A stretch of DNA of 64,000 nucleotides, from positions 248,001-312,000 of the forward strand of contig CAZIYT010000005.1 of NCBI GenBank assembly GCA_964543545.1, read 5' to 3'. Of this stretch, positions 9,373 through 19,100 are shown in pieces. Under the pieces are notes generated by a model. The model ran no database searches. It was not told where the DNA came from and saw only the letters and a list, made by a program, of their open reading frames with translations. This DNA is from UBA4416 sp964543545 (GTDB lineage Bacteria; Bacteroidota; Bacteroidia; B-17B0; Aurantibacillaceae). The translations under genes and the position numbers were made by a program. Each line of letters starts with the position of its first letter. Position 1 is the stretch's first letter.

Positions 9373-10095
9373 TTAGCCCCCCGGCTTATGTTTCAACAAT
9401 GCAGCCACCGAGCTTTGTCTTCGCTTCGATACCGGCAGGATGATCCCTTCCTGCAATTCTATTTTTTCATGATCCTGGTGTAGCTGTGTCACTCTTTCAA
9501 GATTGACCAGCAAGGATTTATGAACGCGAAAAAAACGGTGCGGCACAAGCTCTTCCTCAAATTCACCGATGTTGCGTGTCACCATGTATTTCACACCTCC
9601 GGTGAGATACACCTTCGAATAACGGCCATCGGATTCCAGGTACAGGATATCGGACATGGACACCAATACCGTTTCCTTGAAGCTATGCAGTTTCAGCTTT
9701 TGATATTGTGTAAAACCGGCTGTATGCCTGATGCCGAGCTGCAACACTACTTTTTTTACGGCTACTACCAGCTCATCGGCATCAATAGGCTTGAGCAGGT
9801 AATCCGTCGCTTTGTTCTTAAGCGCCTTCAGGGCATACTCCTGGTAGGCGGTCGTGAAAATAACTTCAAAATGGCGCTCACCGGCCAGCTCCAGCAGATC
9901 GAAGCCGCTGCCCATCGGCATTTCGACATCAAGAAATACCAGCTGAGGCTGAGTTTGATTAACGAGCTTCAAGCCTTCGATAGCAGAGCCTGCAAGCCCG
10001 ACTACTTCCACCATACCGGGGCAATATTCCTCCAGTTGCTGTTTCAGGAGCTCGCGGGCAAAAGCCTCATCGTCAATGATCAGTGTTTTTATCAT
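9373..10095 (-). CDS. LytTR-family response regulator
   Basis: 240 residues from ATG 10095, whose start lies inside the kinase gene. The receiver domain (about 1-120) has LIIDDEAFAR, the phospho-acceptor in VFLDVEMP, and KPID near its end. The LytTR DNA-binding domain (about 140-235) contains DILYLESDGRYSKVYL and FFRVHKSLLVNLERV. Such regulators bind DNA through a beta fold. It overlaps the upstream kinase gene by 23 bases, implying coupled translation. The longer reading frame upstream is only kinase sequence in another frame. Confidence 0.93.
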   Translation of the reverse strand: MIKTLIIDDEAFARELLKQQLEEYCPGMVEVVGLAGSAIEGLKLVNQTQPQLVFLDVEMPMGSGFDLLELAGERHFEVIFTTAYQEYALKALKNKATDYLLKPIDADELVVAVKKVVLQLGIRHTAGFTQYQKLKLHSFKETVLVSMSDILYLESDGRYSKVYLTGGVKYMVTRNIGEFEEELVPHRFFRVHKSLLVNLERVTQLHQDHEKIELQEGIILPVSKRRQSSVAALLKHKPGG

Positions 10096-13012
10096 ACATA
10101 AATGGGATATAGAAACGCACAATGGTGCCCGTTTCTGAGTGAGTTTCAAGCGTCTTATCCATATATTCGAGCAGAAAGGGCTGTTTGTTTTTTTCACAGG
10201 CTGTTTCAAGACGTTGCCGGGTGATGCTAACGCCGGCAGAACGGTGAACACTGTCAGTGTGGCCTTGCTTCAGCTTTTCGGCTGCCTCCCGTCCAACCCC
10301 GTTATCTTCTATCACGCACTCCAGTTTTTTATCCGTAAAGCGGTAACGTACCTTAAGCTGACCACCGTCCTCAATCCGGTTTAATAAGCCATGCTTAATC
10401 GCATTTTCTACAAAAGGCTGCGCGATCATGGGTAGCACCCGGATTGCCTTCACATCGATGGCCTCGTCGATATGGAGAGAGAACATGAACTTATCCCTGA
10501 AGCGCCAGGCCTCCAGCTCCATGTATAAATGCAGAGCGTTTATATCTTCTTCCAGCGATACATAGTCGCGGGTCGAAAAGTCGAGCGTGAGGCGCATGAG
10601 CGATGCAAAGCGCGTCAGGTATTTTCCGGCGACACGCTTGTCCTCATTGAAAATAAAATAATGAATCGAGTTCAGCGAATTGAAAATGAAATGGGGATTC
10701 ATCCGCGCCACCAGGGCCTGCTGCCTGTAATCATACAATTGTTCGCGGACCCGGTTTTTCTCCTGGAGGCGACGGATCCTTACAAGGAATATGGCAAAGA
10801 TCAGCGTAAGCACTACTAAACCGGCACCGAAAATGAACCACCAGGTTTTCCAGAAAGGCGGCTCAATGAAAAAGCGGAATCTCACCGGTGGGCTCCATTC
10901 TCCATCCTCATTGGCAGCACTCAACTCAAAGGTATAATGACCTTCGGCCAGAAATGCAAATTCTACTTCGGTGTTCATCGTGTAAGTCCAGACATCATCT
11001 TTATCCAATAAGCGATAACGGTAATGCACTTTCTGATATTGCTTGTAGCTGAGCCCGACATAGTGAATTCGCAGGATCGAGTTAAAGTGAACTTCAACAT
11101 CCCTGCTCAAAGCAGTACCAGTATACATGGTATCGGCATTGGTAACTGAAAGGATATGCACCGGAATACTCTCCGTATTATTAGCCATATCGGAAAGTCC
11201 GAACGAATAAGCGCCCCTGGGACTGATCATCCAAAGGCGGTTGTTGTGCACCAGCAATTGCCTGATCTCGCTTACTTTTAGCCCATTCGACAAGGTATAG
11301 CTGTATACACGAAAGCTGTCGCCGACGAAGCGGATCTCATTCAGTCCAAAGCTACTGGCGGCCCATAGGCTTTCACCGTTAGCACAAAGTGCGTTGATGT
11401 TGTTACTGAGCAGGCCCTCCCCGATCTTTAACGTAAACTTCTTGCCTGTCTTCCGGTTCATAAAGCGGAGGCCCTCTCCCAGGGTTGAAAACACCAGGTA
11501 ATCTTTGATCGCTTGTATGGAAGTCGTGCGGCAGGCCTTGTCAAACCAATCGTTGCAGGATGCCACACTATCTCCTATAATAACATGAACGCCGCTGGTA
11601 TTGCCGACTAACAAGCGCCCACAATCCTCAAAGATAGTCTCGAAGCGTCCGGGAAATAAGCGAATGCTAACAAGTTCGGTATAAGGCGGGCGGGTCATGT
11701 AGCGCAATATCCCACTGTGTGTTCCTGCATAGATCACCGAATCGGTTTTATGAACACTGTGTATGCCGAGGTTTTTGCGGCGTTCATTCACGACTCGCAT
11801 CCGGCCTTTATAGATATAGCAGCGGCTGTTGCCATAAACCATGAGGCCGCTATCGAGCTCGTGAAGCCCTAATACATTAGTTACAGGAAGCCATAAACTA
11901 TCCAACATTCCATTGGCATGCAGGCAATACAAGCGGTTTGATTCCGTACCAATATACAGATCAGGCCCTTTGGTCCCCAGGCTTTTAACCACCAGGCCTT
12001 CCGGAATTCCCTCCAACTTTTCCACTTTTACATTCATCCTGGGATGGTAATACAAGGCATCGTTGTACACACCTGTCCACATACCCTGTTCCTTGTCTTC
12101 GCAAATAGCATTGGTGTATTTTCCGGGAAGCAGCGTTTTATAATGAATGGATGTCAAACCTTCCCCAGGCTCATATACCCGCAATCCTTCATAGCGAAAG
12201 CAGATCCAGAGCCGCCCCTGGCTGTCTTCATAGATCCGCCGCACATCATCCTTCACCGACAGGATCAAAGGTTCTTTTCCCGGGGAGATCTCCAACAGGT
12301 AGCCCGGAACATAAAACACACAGGTTCCGTTTTTTCGCTTCTGCATGTATTCATCCAAAAAGCCTCCCGGAGAGATCGGAAGAGCCTTGTGGAAGCGAAT
12401 CCCGGGCAGGTCGATATACACTTCGACAGTATCATGAAGGTAATGCAGAGCTCCAACCGAGTATTGAAATGGCTGCCCCTGTACTTCCCGGAAATAAACC
12501 TTATGCAGCTTGCTGGATCGGGATGGACGGCTCGCAATAACTGAAAATTCGCCTGTTTTAGTCACAGAAACAGCACCGTGATAAAGATAGCCAATGAACA
12601 CCGTACCGGCACTGTCTAAGCGAATAGATTTAAAAACAACCCGTGTGGGCAGATTTTTCAGAAGACTATCGTTATACGCATAAGGATGAATGCGCGCATC
12701 CGCATAGTCGTAATAGCAAAGCCGGCCCGAGTTTGCAGAAAACCAGATGCGGTTCTGCTTATCTTCAAACAGCTCAATAATCACATTATCCGTAAGCCCG
12801 TCGGAAGTATAAAAATTTTCGAAGGTATAGCCGTTGAAACGGGAGACACCACGGTCGGTAGAGATCCACACAAAGCCTTTCCTGTCACAGATGACATCAT
12901 ACACCTCGGAGCTTGGCAACCCCTGGTCGGGAGTGTAATGTGTAAAGCCTTCCTGTGCTTTGAGTGTGAAAACAAAGAGACTTAATAAGCCAAGTAGCAG
13001 TTTGGTACTCAT
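10073..13012 (-). CDS. Sensor kinase with two-component beta-propeller, Y_Y_Y domain and LytS-type kinase
   Basis: 979 residues. A signal peptide is followed by a large periplasmic beta-propeller sensor made of Reg_prop repeats (GLPSSEVYDVICDRKGFVWISTDRGVSRFNG; DSQGRLWICF and others, about 20-620). A Y_Y_Y domain follows (about 640-715: YRLLDKDDVWTYT). One membrane segment lies at about 724-744, then a His_kinase domain with ARMNPHFIFNSLNSI (His about 774) and an ATPase domain (QPFVENAIKHGL, EDNGVG). The ligand is unknown. Unlike many Bacteroidota propeller hybrids it has no fused receiver; its partner is the overlapping LytTR gene. Confidence 0.92.
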   Translation of the reverse strand: MSTKLLLGLLSLFVFTLKAQEGFTHYTPDQGLPSSEVYDVICDRKGFVWISTDRGVSRFNGYTFENFYTSDGLTDNVIIELFEDKQNRIWFSANSGRLCYYDYADARIHPYAYNDSLLKNLPTRVVFKSIRLDSAGTVFIGYLYHGAVSVTKTGEFSVIASRPSRSSKLHKVYFREVQGQPFQYSVGALHYLHDTVEVYIDLPGIRFHKALPISPGGFLDEYMQKRKNGTCVFYVPGYLLEISPGKEPLILSVKDDVRRIYEDSQGRLWICFRYEGLRVYEPGEGLTSIHYKTLLPGKYTNAICEDKEQGMWTGVYNDALYYHPRMNVKVEKLEGIPEGLVVKSLGTKGPDLYIGTESNRLYCLHANGMLDSLWLPVTNVLGLHELDSGLMVYGNSRCYIYKGRMRVVNERRKNLGIHSVHKTDSVIYAGTHSGILRYMTRPPYTELVSIRLFPGRFETIFEDCGRLLVGNTSGVHVIIGDSVASCNDWFDKACRTTSIQAIKDYLVFSTLGEGLRFMNRKTGKKFTLKIGEGLLSNNINALCANGESLWAASSFGLNEIRFVGDSFRVYSYTLSNGLKVSEIRQLLVHNNRLWMISPRGAYSFGLSDMANNTESIPVHILSVTNADTMYTGTALSRDVEVHFNSILRIHYVGLSYKQYQKVHYRYRLLDKDDVWTYTMNTEVEFAFLAEGHYTFELSAANEDGEWSPPVRFRFFIEPPFWKTWWFIFGAGLVVLTLIFAIFLVRIRRLQEKNRVREQLYDYRQQALVARMNPHFIFNSLNSIHYFIFNEDKRVAGKYLTRFASLMRLTLDFSTRDYVSLEEDINALHLYMELEAWRFRDKFMFSLHIDEAIDVKAIRVLPMIAQPFVENAIKHGLLNRIEDGGQLKVRYRFTDKKLECVIEDNGVGREAAEKLKQGHTDSVHRSAGVSITRQRLETACEKNKQPFLLEYMDKTLETHSETGTIVRFYIPFMYDKNTDH

Positions 13013-13367
13013 ATAACATCAGGTTCTTCTATAAATGCAGATCCAAAAAGGCTTTTGGTAAAAATAAGGAAAAAGGCAGCTTCTCATCAGGGTAAATGCT
13101 TAATCCAAAAAACTTTTATTCCTTAAAAGGCCTGCTCCTATTCCTGGAGAGCAGGCAGCTTCACCGTGGCTGAATGATCTGATAAGCAGAGAAGATCAGA
13201 GATCAAAAATAGGTGGGTAGCCCCCTACCCTTCATTCGTTTTTATGGCAAGATTTGCTCCACAATCATGACATGATTTAGCCCCCTTCTCCTGAAATACA
13301 TTCCTGTACAGGCCCTTTAAAGAGGTGTACTATTATGTCGCGGTTGGCATTTAGCAAACTATCAACT
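13013..13367. other. Divergent intergenic region between the propeller kinase and SprB-repeat genes
   Basis: 355 bases without a gene. It contains an 8-base-stem hairpin (GCCTGCTC at 13130-13137 with GAGCAGGC at 13148-13155) and a second hairpin in the GGGTAG/CTACCC run near 13213-13230. No perfect TTTG-N19-TAnnTTTG promoter was found. An ATG at 13335 could extend the downstream protein by 11 residues. Confidence 0.5.
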
Positions 13368-16300
13368 ATGAAACGACATTCTTTACTTACTACCGGTATT
13401 GGCATTTTTTGTTTATGCATCTGCAGCCTTTTCTCCAAAGCCCAGAACCTGGTGCTGAACCCCAGCTTTGAGATCACCGCCAGCAATTGTGGCAATTTCG
13501 GGGGAGAAGGCTTTACAACGGATGCTGTCAACTGGGACGATGCCAACTCAGGGGCCGACAGCTGCTCATCACCCGACCTGTTCTCGGCCTGCAACATCAT
13601 CTTTGGCTTTCCTTCTGTAACTTATATGCCTACTTCTGCGCTGGGCTATCAGTATTCGAGAACAGGCACACGCCATGCAGGGATCATTACCTATGCACCG
13701 GGTATTGCCTCGGGCTGTACAGCTATTGGAAACGATAATTACCGGGAATACATTGAGGGGCGCACATCATCACCTCTGGTAGCAGGGCAGGTATATTGCG
13801 TATCGATGTATGTAAGCCTTGCTAATAACGTAGCCTGGGCCAGCAACAACATCGGCATCTATTTTTCGAATACGCTGTTTCAGCGCAACCCCTGTGGCTC
13901 CAACAACTCTGTCATCACAACGGTGAGCCCGCAACTCAACTATACCTGTACGCCTCTCACCGATACCGTAAACTGGGTGAGGCTGCAATGGAGCTACACG
14001 GCTACGGGTGGAGAGCAGTATTTTGTGATCGGAAATTTTTTCAATAATGCAGCTACTGCCATTGGTTGCAACAACAGCGCTGCAGGCTTTCAGAATCCTT
14101 ACGCCTATTACTTCATCGATGATGTGAGCATTGTTCCTAATACCTGCTGCTATGCCGACATTAACAAGCCGGGACTTTTATGCAGCAGCAGCCCGCTCTC
14201 CACCACACTGACGGCAAATCCCGGCCTGAGCGCAGCATGCACACAAACCGTGAGCGGCACCTGGAGCGGCACGGGCATTACCAACAGCTCAACGGGTGTG
14301 TTCAGCCCTTCGGTGGCAGGTCCCGGCACGCATGTCGTAAGCTTCTCCTTAACCTGCGGTTACACGGCTACTACTGCCATCAATGTATCGCCCTGCAACC
14401 TGGCGGTTTGCCATACAGGAAGCCTGCTCACCGTATCGGGAGGCACCAGCCCTTATACCTGGCAGGCCCAAACCACCTATACCGATTGCAGCGGATGCCC
14501 CTTTGGATTTTGCAATCCCCTGTGCCCCGGAGTTGTGGTAACTACCTGGACCACCGTGGCCACCAATACACCAACCTATAATGCCGCCAGTTTCCCGATC
14601 CGCGTGATGGACAATGCCGGCACAACTTTTACGGTGAGCAGCCTGGCTTCTATTCCTACCTGCACCACAACAGCCTCGTGCCCTACCTTAACACTCTCGG
14701 TTTTATCTCAAACCAATGTCAACTGCTTCGGTGCCAATACAGGCTCGGCTACCGTTGGTACCAGCGGCGGGAGCACACCTTATACCTACACCTGGACTCC
14801 CGGCACGCTGACCGGTGCTTCGCAATCTTCCTTATCGGCCGGTATGTATACCGTCTATATCAGGGACCAGGCAGGATGCCCGGGTGCCGGAACTCTCAGT
14901 ATTACCCAGCCGGGCAGCGCGGTGAGCAGCAGCCTTACCGGTACAACTTCCGCTACCTGCGGCATGGCCAACGGAAGCGCCACGGTCTTGGCAAGCGGGG
15001 GCACACCGGGATACACTTATAGCTGGACTCCGAACGGAGGAAATGCCGCCAGCAGCAATACACTCAGCGCGGGCAACTATGCCGTGGTTGTAAAGGATAG
15101 CAAGGGCTGCAGCAGCACAACCACCTTAACGATCAACAGTGCAAACGGCCCTACACTCTCCGTCACCTCACAGGCCAATGTACGCTGCTTTGGTACGAAT
15201 ACAGGCACGGCCAGCGTCAGCAATACGGGAGGCACTCTTCCTTATACCTACACCTGGATGCCGGGCAGCTTATCAGGGCCAACACAAACAAGCCTTTCTG
15301 CCGGAACGTATACGATCCTGACGCAGGATGCCGGCGGATGTACGACCACAGGTATTGTTTCCATCACACAACCGCCTGCACTCACCTTATCCGTATCTGC
15401 TACCGCACCTTCGGTGTGCGGCGGAAGCACCGGCGCAGCTACCGTGGCTGTCAACGGCGGGACGCCGGGCTATACCTATAGCTGGAGCCCTTCCGGTGGA
15501 ACAGCAGCGACAGCGTCAAGCTTAGCCCCAGGGGTTTATACAATCACCACCACCGATTCGAAAAGCTGTACAGCCTCTGCTACTGCGATGATCAACAGTG
15601 CCAACGGACCCACGGTAACACCGAGCTCACAGGCAAATGTGAGCTGCTTCGGAACCAATACAGGCAGCGCTTCCGTGAGTGTGAGCGGAGGCTCCGGAAC
15701 CTATACCTATTCCTGGAGCCCCGGAAGCAGCACGGGCGCCTCAGCCGGGAATTTATCCGCAGGCACTTATACCGTCAGAGTCTCCGACGGTTCCTGTGTC
15801 AGCACCACTGTTATAATCATCACACAACCACAGGCCATTACAGGCACCGTGACAAGCACTGCAGCCGGTTGCGCAGGCAGTAACGGCAGCGCTTCCGTAA
15901 CAGCAAGCGGCGGCAGCGGTGCTTATACCTACAGCTGGAGCAACGGCGCAACGACGTCTGCTATAAGCCAGCTGGCGCCGGGAACGTATTCCGTTGTGAT
16001 CAGGGACGCTTCTTCCTGCACACATACGGTATCCGGATCCGTTAGCAGCAATGCCGGCAGTTTCCCGCTTGATGCCGGCACTACAAGCACCATTCAGCCC
16101 GGCGGCAGCACCGTGCTCAACGGGCAATCGCCGCAGGCAACGTCCTATACCTGGACACCTGCTGAGGGCCTGAGCTGTACGAATTGCCTGAACCCTGTAG
16201 CCGGACCTTCGCAAACAACAACCTATACCCTGACGGCTACCAATGGCAGTGGCTGTATCGCCGCCGATACGGTGACTGTGTTTGTAGAACTACCTTGTGG

Positions 16301-16568
16301 AGACCTTTACATTCCTTCGGCCTTCTCTCCTAATAACGACGGGCAAAATGATGTATTGAAGATTTATGGGAATTGCATCACCGAACTGGAATTTGCCATT
16401 TACGACCGCTGGGGAGAAAAAGTATTTGAAACAAACGATCCCTCTCTCGTATGGGACGGCACTTTCAAAGGCAAGCTCATGGACCCTGCCGTATTTGCCT
16501 ATTACTTTAAGGCGATGGTAAACGGCAACAAGATCCAACAAAACGGCAGTATTTCTATTGTCAGATAA
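13368..16568 (+). CDS. SprB-repeat surface protein with gliding-motility-type (T9SS type B) C-terminal domain
   Basis: About 1066 residues. A signal peptide (MKRHSLLTTGIGIFCLCICS) leads into a beta-rich N-terminal domain (NLVLNPSFEITASNCGN). Six tandem SprB-type repeats follow (about residues 445-885), each with a Cys start, GSA, GGT/S.YTYSW and LSAGTYTV elements. A short PKD-like module precedes the C-terminal gliding-motility-associated domain (LYIPSAFSPNNDGQNDVLKIYG, YDRWGEKVFE). It is followed after 18 bases by a PorP/SprF gene, the usual partner that secretes or anchors type B cargo. Start chosen at ATG 13368 because it places the signal peptide at the N-terminus. Confidence 0.9.
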   Translation: MKRHSLLTTGIGIFCLCICSLFSKAQNLVLNPSFEITASNCGNFGGEGFTTDAVNWDDANSGADSCSSPDLFSACNIIFGFPSVTYMPTSALGYQYSRTGTRHAGIITYAPGIASGCTAIGNDNYREYIEGRTSSPLVAGQVYCVSMYVSLANNVAWASNNIGIYFSNTLFQRNPCGSNNSVITTVSPQLNYTCTPLTDTVNWVRLQWSYTATGGEQYFVIGNFFNNAATAIGCNNSAAGFQNPYAYYFIDDVSIVPNTCCYADINKPGLLCSSSPLSTTLTANPGLSAACTQTVSGTWSGTGITNSSTGVFSPSVAGPGTHVVSFSLTCGYTATTAINVSPCNLAVCHTGSLLTVSGGTSPYTWQAQTTYTDCSGCPFGFCNPLCPGVVVTTWTTVATNTPTYNAASFPIRVMDNAGTTFTVSSLASIPTCTTTASCPTLTLSVLSQTNVNCFGANTGSATVGTSGGSTPYTYTWTPGTLTGASQSSLSAGMYTVYIRDQAGCPGAGTLSITQPGSAVSSSLTGTTSATCGMANGSATVLASGGTPGYTYSWTPNGGNAASSNTLSAGNYAVVVKDSKGCSSTTTLTINSANGPTLSVTSQANVRCFGTNTGTASVSNTGGTLPYTYTWMPGSLSGPTQTSLSAGTYTILTQDAGGCTTTGIVSITQPPALTLSVSATAPSVCGGSTGAATVAVNGGTPGYTYSWSPSGGTAATASSLAPGVYTITTTDSKSCTASATAMINSANGPTVTPSSQANVSCFGTNTGSASVSVSGGSGTYTYSWSPGSSTGASAGNLSAGTYTVRVSDGSCVSTTVIIITQPQAITGTVTSTAAGCAGSNGSASVTASGGSGAYTYSWSNGATTSAISQLAPGTYSVVIRDASSCTHTVSGSVSSNAGSFPLDAGTTSTIQPGGSTVLNGQSPQATSYTWTPAEGLSCTNCLNPVAGPSQTTTYTLTATNGSGCIAADTVTVFVELPCGDLYIPSAFSPNNDGQNDVLKIYGNCITELEFAIYDRWGEKVFETNDPSLVWDGTFKGKLMDPAVFAYYFKAMVNGNKIQQNGSISIVR

Positions 16569-16586
16569 CCACAAAAACAGTCAACG

Positions 16587-17630
16587 ATGAAACATCTATC
16601 TATCCTATTATATCTGAAAGTTATTATTGGCATAGCGCTACCCGGATGCCTGAACCGGCTTGCCGCACAGGACATTCACTTCTCGCAATTCGATGAAACA
16701 CCCCTGCAGCTTAACCCGGCCAATGCGGGTACACGCTTCGACGCGAGGATCATTGCCAATTATAAATCGCAATGGCAAAGTGTGAACTCACCGTTCAAAA
16801 CCTTTGCCCTGAGCGGCGACGTGCGGCTTCTGAAAGATAAAAAACATCACCTCGGCCTGGGACTGGATTTCTTTTCGGATCATGCCGGCAAGGGGCTTTT
16901 TAAAACCAACCAGGTGAACCTTTCGTTATCAAGCATTATTAACATCAACGCCAGGAGCTTTGTCTCTGCAGGCCTGATGGCGGGCTATGCGCAGAAAGGT
17001 GTAGGCAGCAGCGGATATACCTGGGGCAATCAATACAACGGGCAATCGTATGATGCCACGATGGCAACAGGTGAAGTGAATCCGGTGACACAGTTTGGTT
17101 ATGCCGACTTAGGCGCAGGCCTGCAATACAGCTATGGAAGCAAGGAAATGTATATGACCGCCAATAATGCGCGACAGGTCACGGTGGGCGTTTCCGTATT
17201 CCATCCGCACCAGCCTGCTTATTCGTATGCCAATAATTCCAACAAACTGGATGCGAAATTTATTTTTCACGGCGATGCGGCGCTCGGCATTAAAAACACC
17301 AACCTCGTTCTCAAACCTTCCTATATTGTTTTTATACAGGGACCAACCAAGGAGATCACGCCGGGCATGACCTTTCAGTACATCCTGCAAAATGCCTCGA
17401 AATATACAGCCAACAAAAAGTTCTCTGCGGTATCCTTCGGTGGTTATTACCGCGTGCAGGATGCCTTCATTGCTTTGGCTAAATTTGAGATGAACGGTTA
17501 TGCCCTGGGATTCAGCTATGACATTAACCTGTCGAAATTAAAAACCGTATCCTCTGCCCGCGGCGGATTTGAGATCTCGCTGAGAGCCGGCATCAACAGA
17601 GGAAAAGGAAGTGCCTCCGGATTATTATAA
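16587..17630 (+). CDS. PorP/SprF-family outer-membrane protein linked to T9SS
   Basis: 347 residues. A signal peptide is followed by the family signature AAQDIHFSQFDETPLQLNPA and YKSQWQSV, then a beta-barrel with repeated aromatic strands (HHLGLGLDFFSDHAGKG) ending in ISLRAGINRGKG. Members lie in the outer membrane and pair with an adjacent protein carrying a type B tail; here that is the SprB-repeat protein 18 bases upstream. The two are one operon. The gene converges with the arginase-fold gene, 27 bases apart. Confidence 0.93.
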   Translation: MKHLSILLYLKVIIGIALPGCLNRLAAQDIHFSQFDETPLQLNPANAGTRFDARIIANYKSQWQSVNSPFKTFALSGDVRLLKDKKHHLGLGLDFFSDHAGKGLFKTNQVNLSLSSIININARSFVSAGLMAGYAQKGVGSSGYTWGNQYNGQSYDATMATGEVNPVTQFGYADLGAGLQYSYGSKEMYMTANNARQVTVGVSVFHPHQPAYSYANNSNKLDAKFIFHGDAALGIKNTNLVLKPSYIVFIQGPTKEITPGMTFQYILQNASKYTANKKFSAVSFGGYYRVQDAFIALAKFEMNGYALGFSYDINLSKLKTVSSARGGFEISLRAGINRGKGSASGLL

Positions 17631-17657
17631 CAAGCGTAAAAACTTCTGAAGAATGGC

Positions 17658-18842
17658 TTAAGCCAGCTTCTGGTATGTCTGCCACCAGCGGTCCGGGATC
17701 TCATTGTTCACGGCCATTTCGTAATCTTTGTAAGAGCAGGGCAATAAAGTATGCCTTTCAAATTTAAGACCTTTGGTAGGCGGGTAAGGAATTTCCATCC
17801 ACCAGCGGTCGCTCTTGCGGCTTTTGAAAAAATTGATCTCGTATTTTTCATCCTGCAGTACCACATGGAACTTCACATAATCGCTGCTGGTGCGCGACGG
17901 AAAATCCTGCTTGCGGTTATAGAAGCCATCCATAAAGCACCAGATCATCTGCGCCGCCAGGTTTGATGTTTTGCCGTTGGTATCATAATCCGGGTTGATC
18001 TCGTACAGGCCAATCGACGAGAGCTTATCGTTCATACCTGCATAGCGCATCATCTGGCAGGCCTCCTCCGAATAAAAGCCGTTGGGCGACGCATTGGGAT
18101 TGGCAGGTGCATCGCTATGCTTGATAGCGGTAATATCAAAGCTCAGCATATCGGCATGACGGATGATGGGTTCCGATTCTTCGATGGCATCACGCACCTG
18201 CCCCAGGCGATAGGTATCGAAATACAAACGGTTCATCATGTTGAGCGCAGCCTGGTCGACGAGATAGGTTTGATACCCGATGTTGCTGTAGTTGAACAAA
18301 TAATTGGGTTGGTGCAGGATGATCTTCCCGAGGTATGCGGTATTGGCCACATCCTCTTCCGGATTTCCCAGGTCGAAAATGGAATCCACCGCAACGATGT
18401 TGATCGTTTGCTCGAGCTTTTCATAGCCCAGGAACTGCGCGTAGGTCAGGTCCTGGCTTCCACCAAGGATGATGGGAATAATGTTATGGCGGATAAGAAA
18501 TTCCACCGTTGATTTGAGGGCATAATAAGTATCCTCTACATCGTGTCCCGGCTGGATGTTGCCCAGATCGGCAATGCTCGGACGAAAGCTTCCGGGATAG
18601 AGCTTGTATAAATAGTTCCGGACGCTATCAGGGGCCGAGGCACAACCGGCGTTGCTTTCGGCGCGCCTGTCTTCACAAACCCCTACAATGGCCATATCAA
18701 CATCTTTCAGCTCGGGGAAATCCGTGCCATCGGCATAAGCGGAAATGTAATGTCCCAGCTGGTTTTCCTTGTAATCTGTAATGCTTACAGGCTTGAAAAA
18801 ATGTTGTATATCACTCATGGCTTTCTGAAGAATTCTATCCAT
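17658..18842 (-). CDS. Arginase/formimidoylglutamase-fold protein lacking several metal ligands
   Basis: 394 residues from ATG 18842 (386 from ATG 18818). The arginase-fold landmarks are recognisable but altered. GGSQD (127-131) stands where GGDHS is normal. DSIFD (153-157) stands where DAHxD is normal. SFDIT (234-238) stands where SFDxD is normal. By position, three of the six Mn ligands are replaced (His to Gln, His to Ile, Asp to Thr). Databases would probably label it formimidoylglutamase, but no hut or arginine catabolism genes are nearby and normal ureohydrolase activity is doubtful. It may be a structural or regulatory protein. A TAAGTTTG box lies upstream. Confidence 0.8.
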   Translation of the reverse strand: MDRILQKAMSDIQHFFKPVSITDYKENQLGHYISAYADGTDFPELKDVDMAIVGVCEDRRAESNAGCASAPDSVRNYLYKLYPGSFRPSIADLGNIQPGHDVEDTYYALKSTVEFLIRHNIIPIILGGSQDLTYAQFLGYEKLEQTINIVAVDSIFDLGNPEEDVANTAYLGKIILHQPNYLFNYSNIGYQTYLVDQAALNMMNRLYFDTYRLGQVRDAIEESEPIIRHADMLSFDITAIKHSDAPANPNASPNGFYSEEACQMMRYAGMNDKLSSIGLYEINPDYDTNGKTSNLAAQMIWCFMDGFYNRKQDFPSRTSSDYVKFHVVLQDEKYEINFFKSRKSDRWWMEIPYPPTKGLKFERHTLLPCSYKDYEMAVNNEIPDRWWQTYQKLA

Positions 18843-18883
18843 TAAATGTATTTATAAAGAAAAGGGCCGCTTGGTTTTTCCTT

Positions 18884-18891
18884 CAAACTTA
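18884..18891 (-). promoter_or_regulatory. -7 box TAAGTTTG of the arginase-fold gene
   Basis: It matches TAnnTTTG on the minus strand, 41 bases upstream of ATG 18842. Confidence 0.45.
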
Positions 18892-18920
18892 TTAACCCTC
18901 CTGGGTTAGTACAAGCAGAA

Positions 18921-18987
18921 ATTATGGCATTAAAAACCATGGTTTCCGGAAATTTTTTCAGGCCAAAAAGCGTTAAAATGCCATAAT
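18921..18987. repeat. Long-range inverted repeat upstream of hsp20
   Basis: An 11-base perfect inverted repeat, ATTATGGCATT (18921-18931) and AATGCCATAAT (18977-18987), surrounds 45 bases that contain further A/T runs. It lies 114-180 bases upstream of the hsp20 ATG and could be a regulator site or a cruciform. Confidence 0.6.
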
Positions 18988-19100
18988 AGCAGGCAAAACG
19001 GCCTTGGTACAGGTCTTGATTTAATGGCTACAGGATTGCAATCTTAAACTAAACTTAATTGTATAACGCCTTAGAGAAAGGGCAAAAAATAAAAACGACT

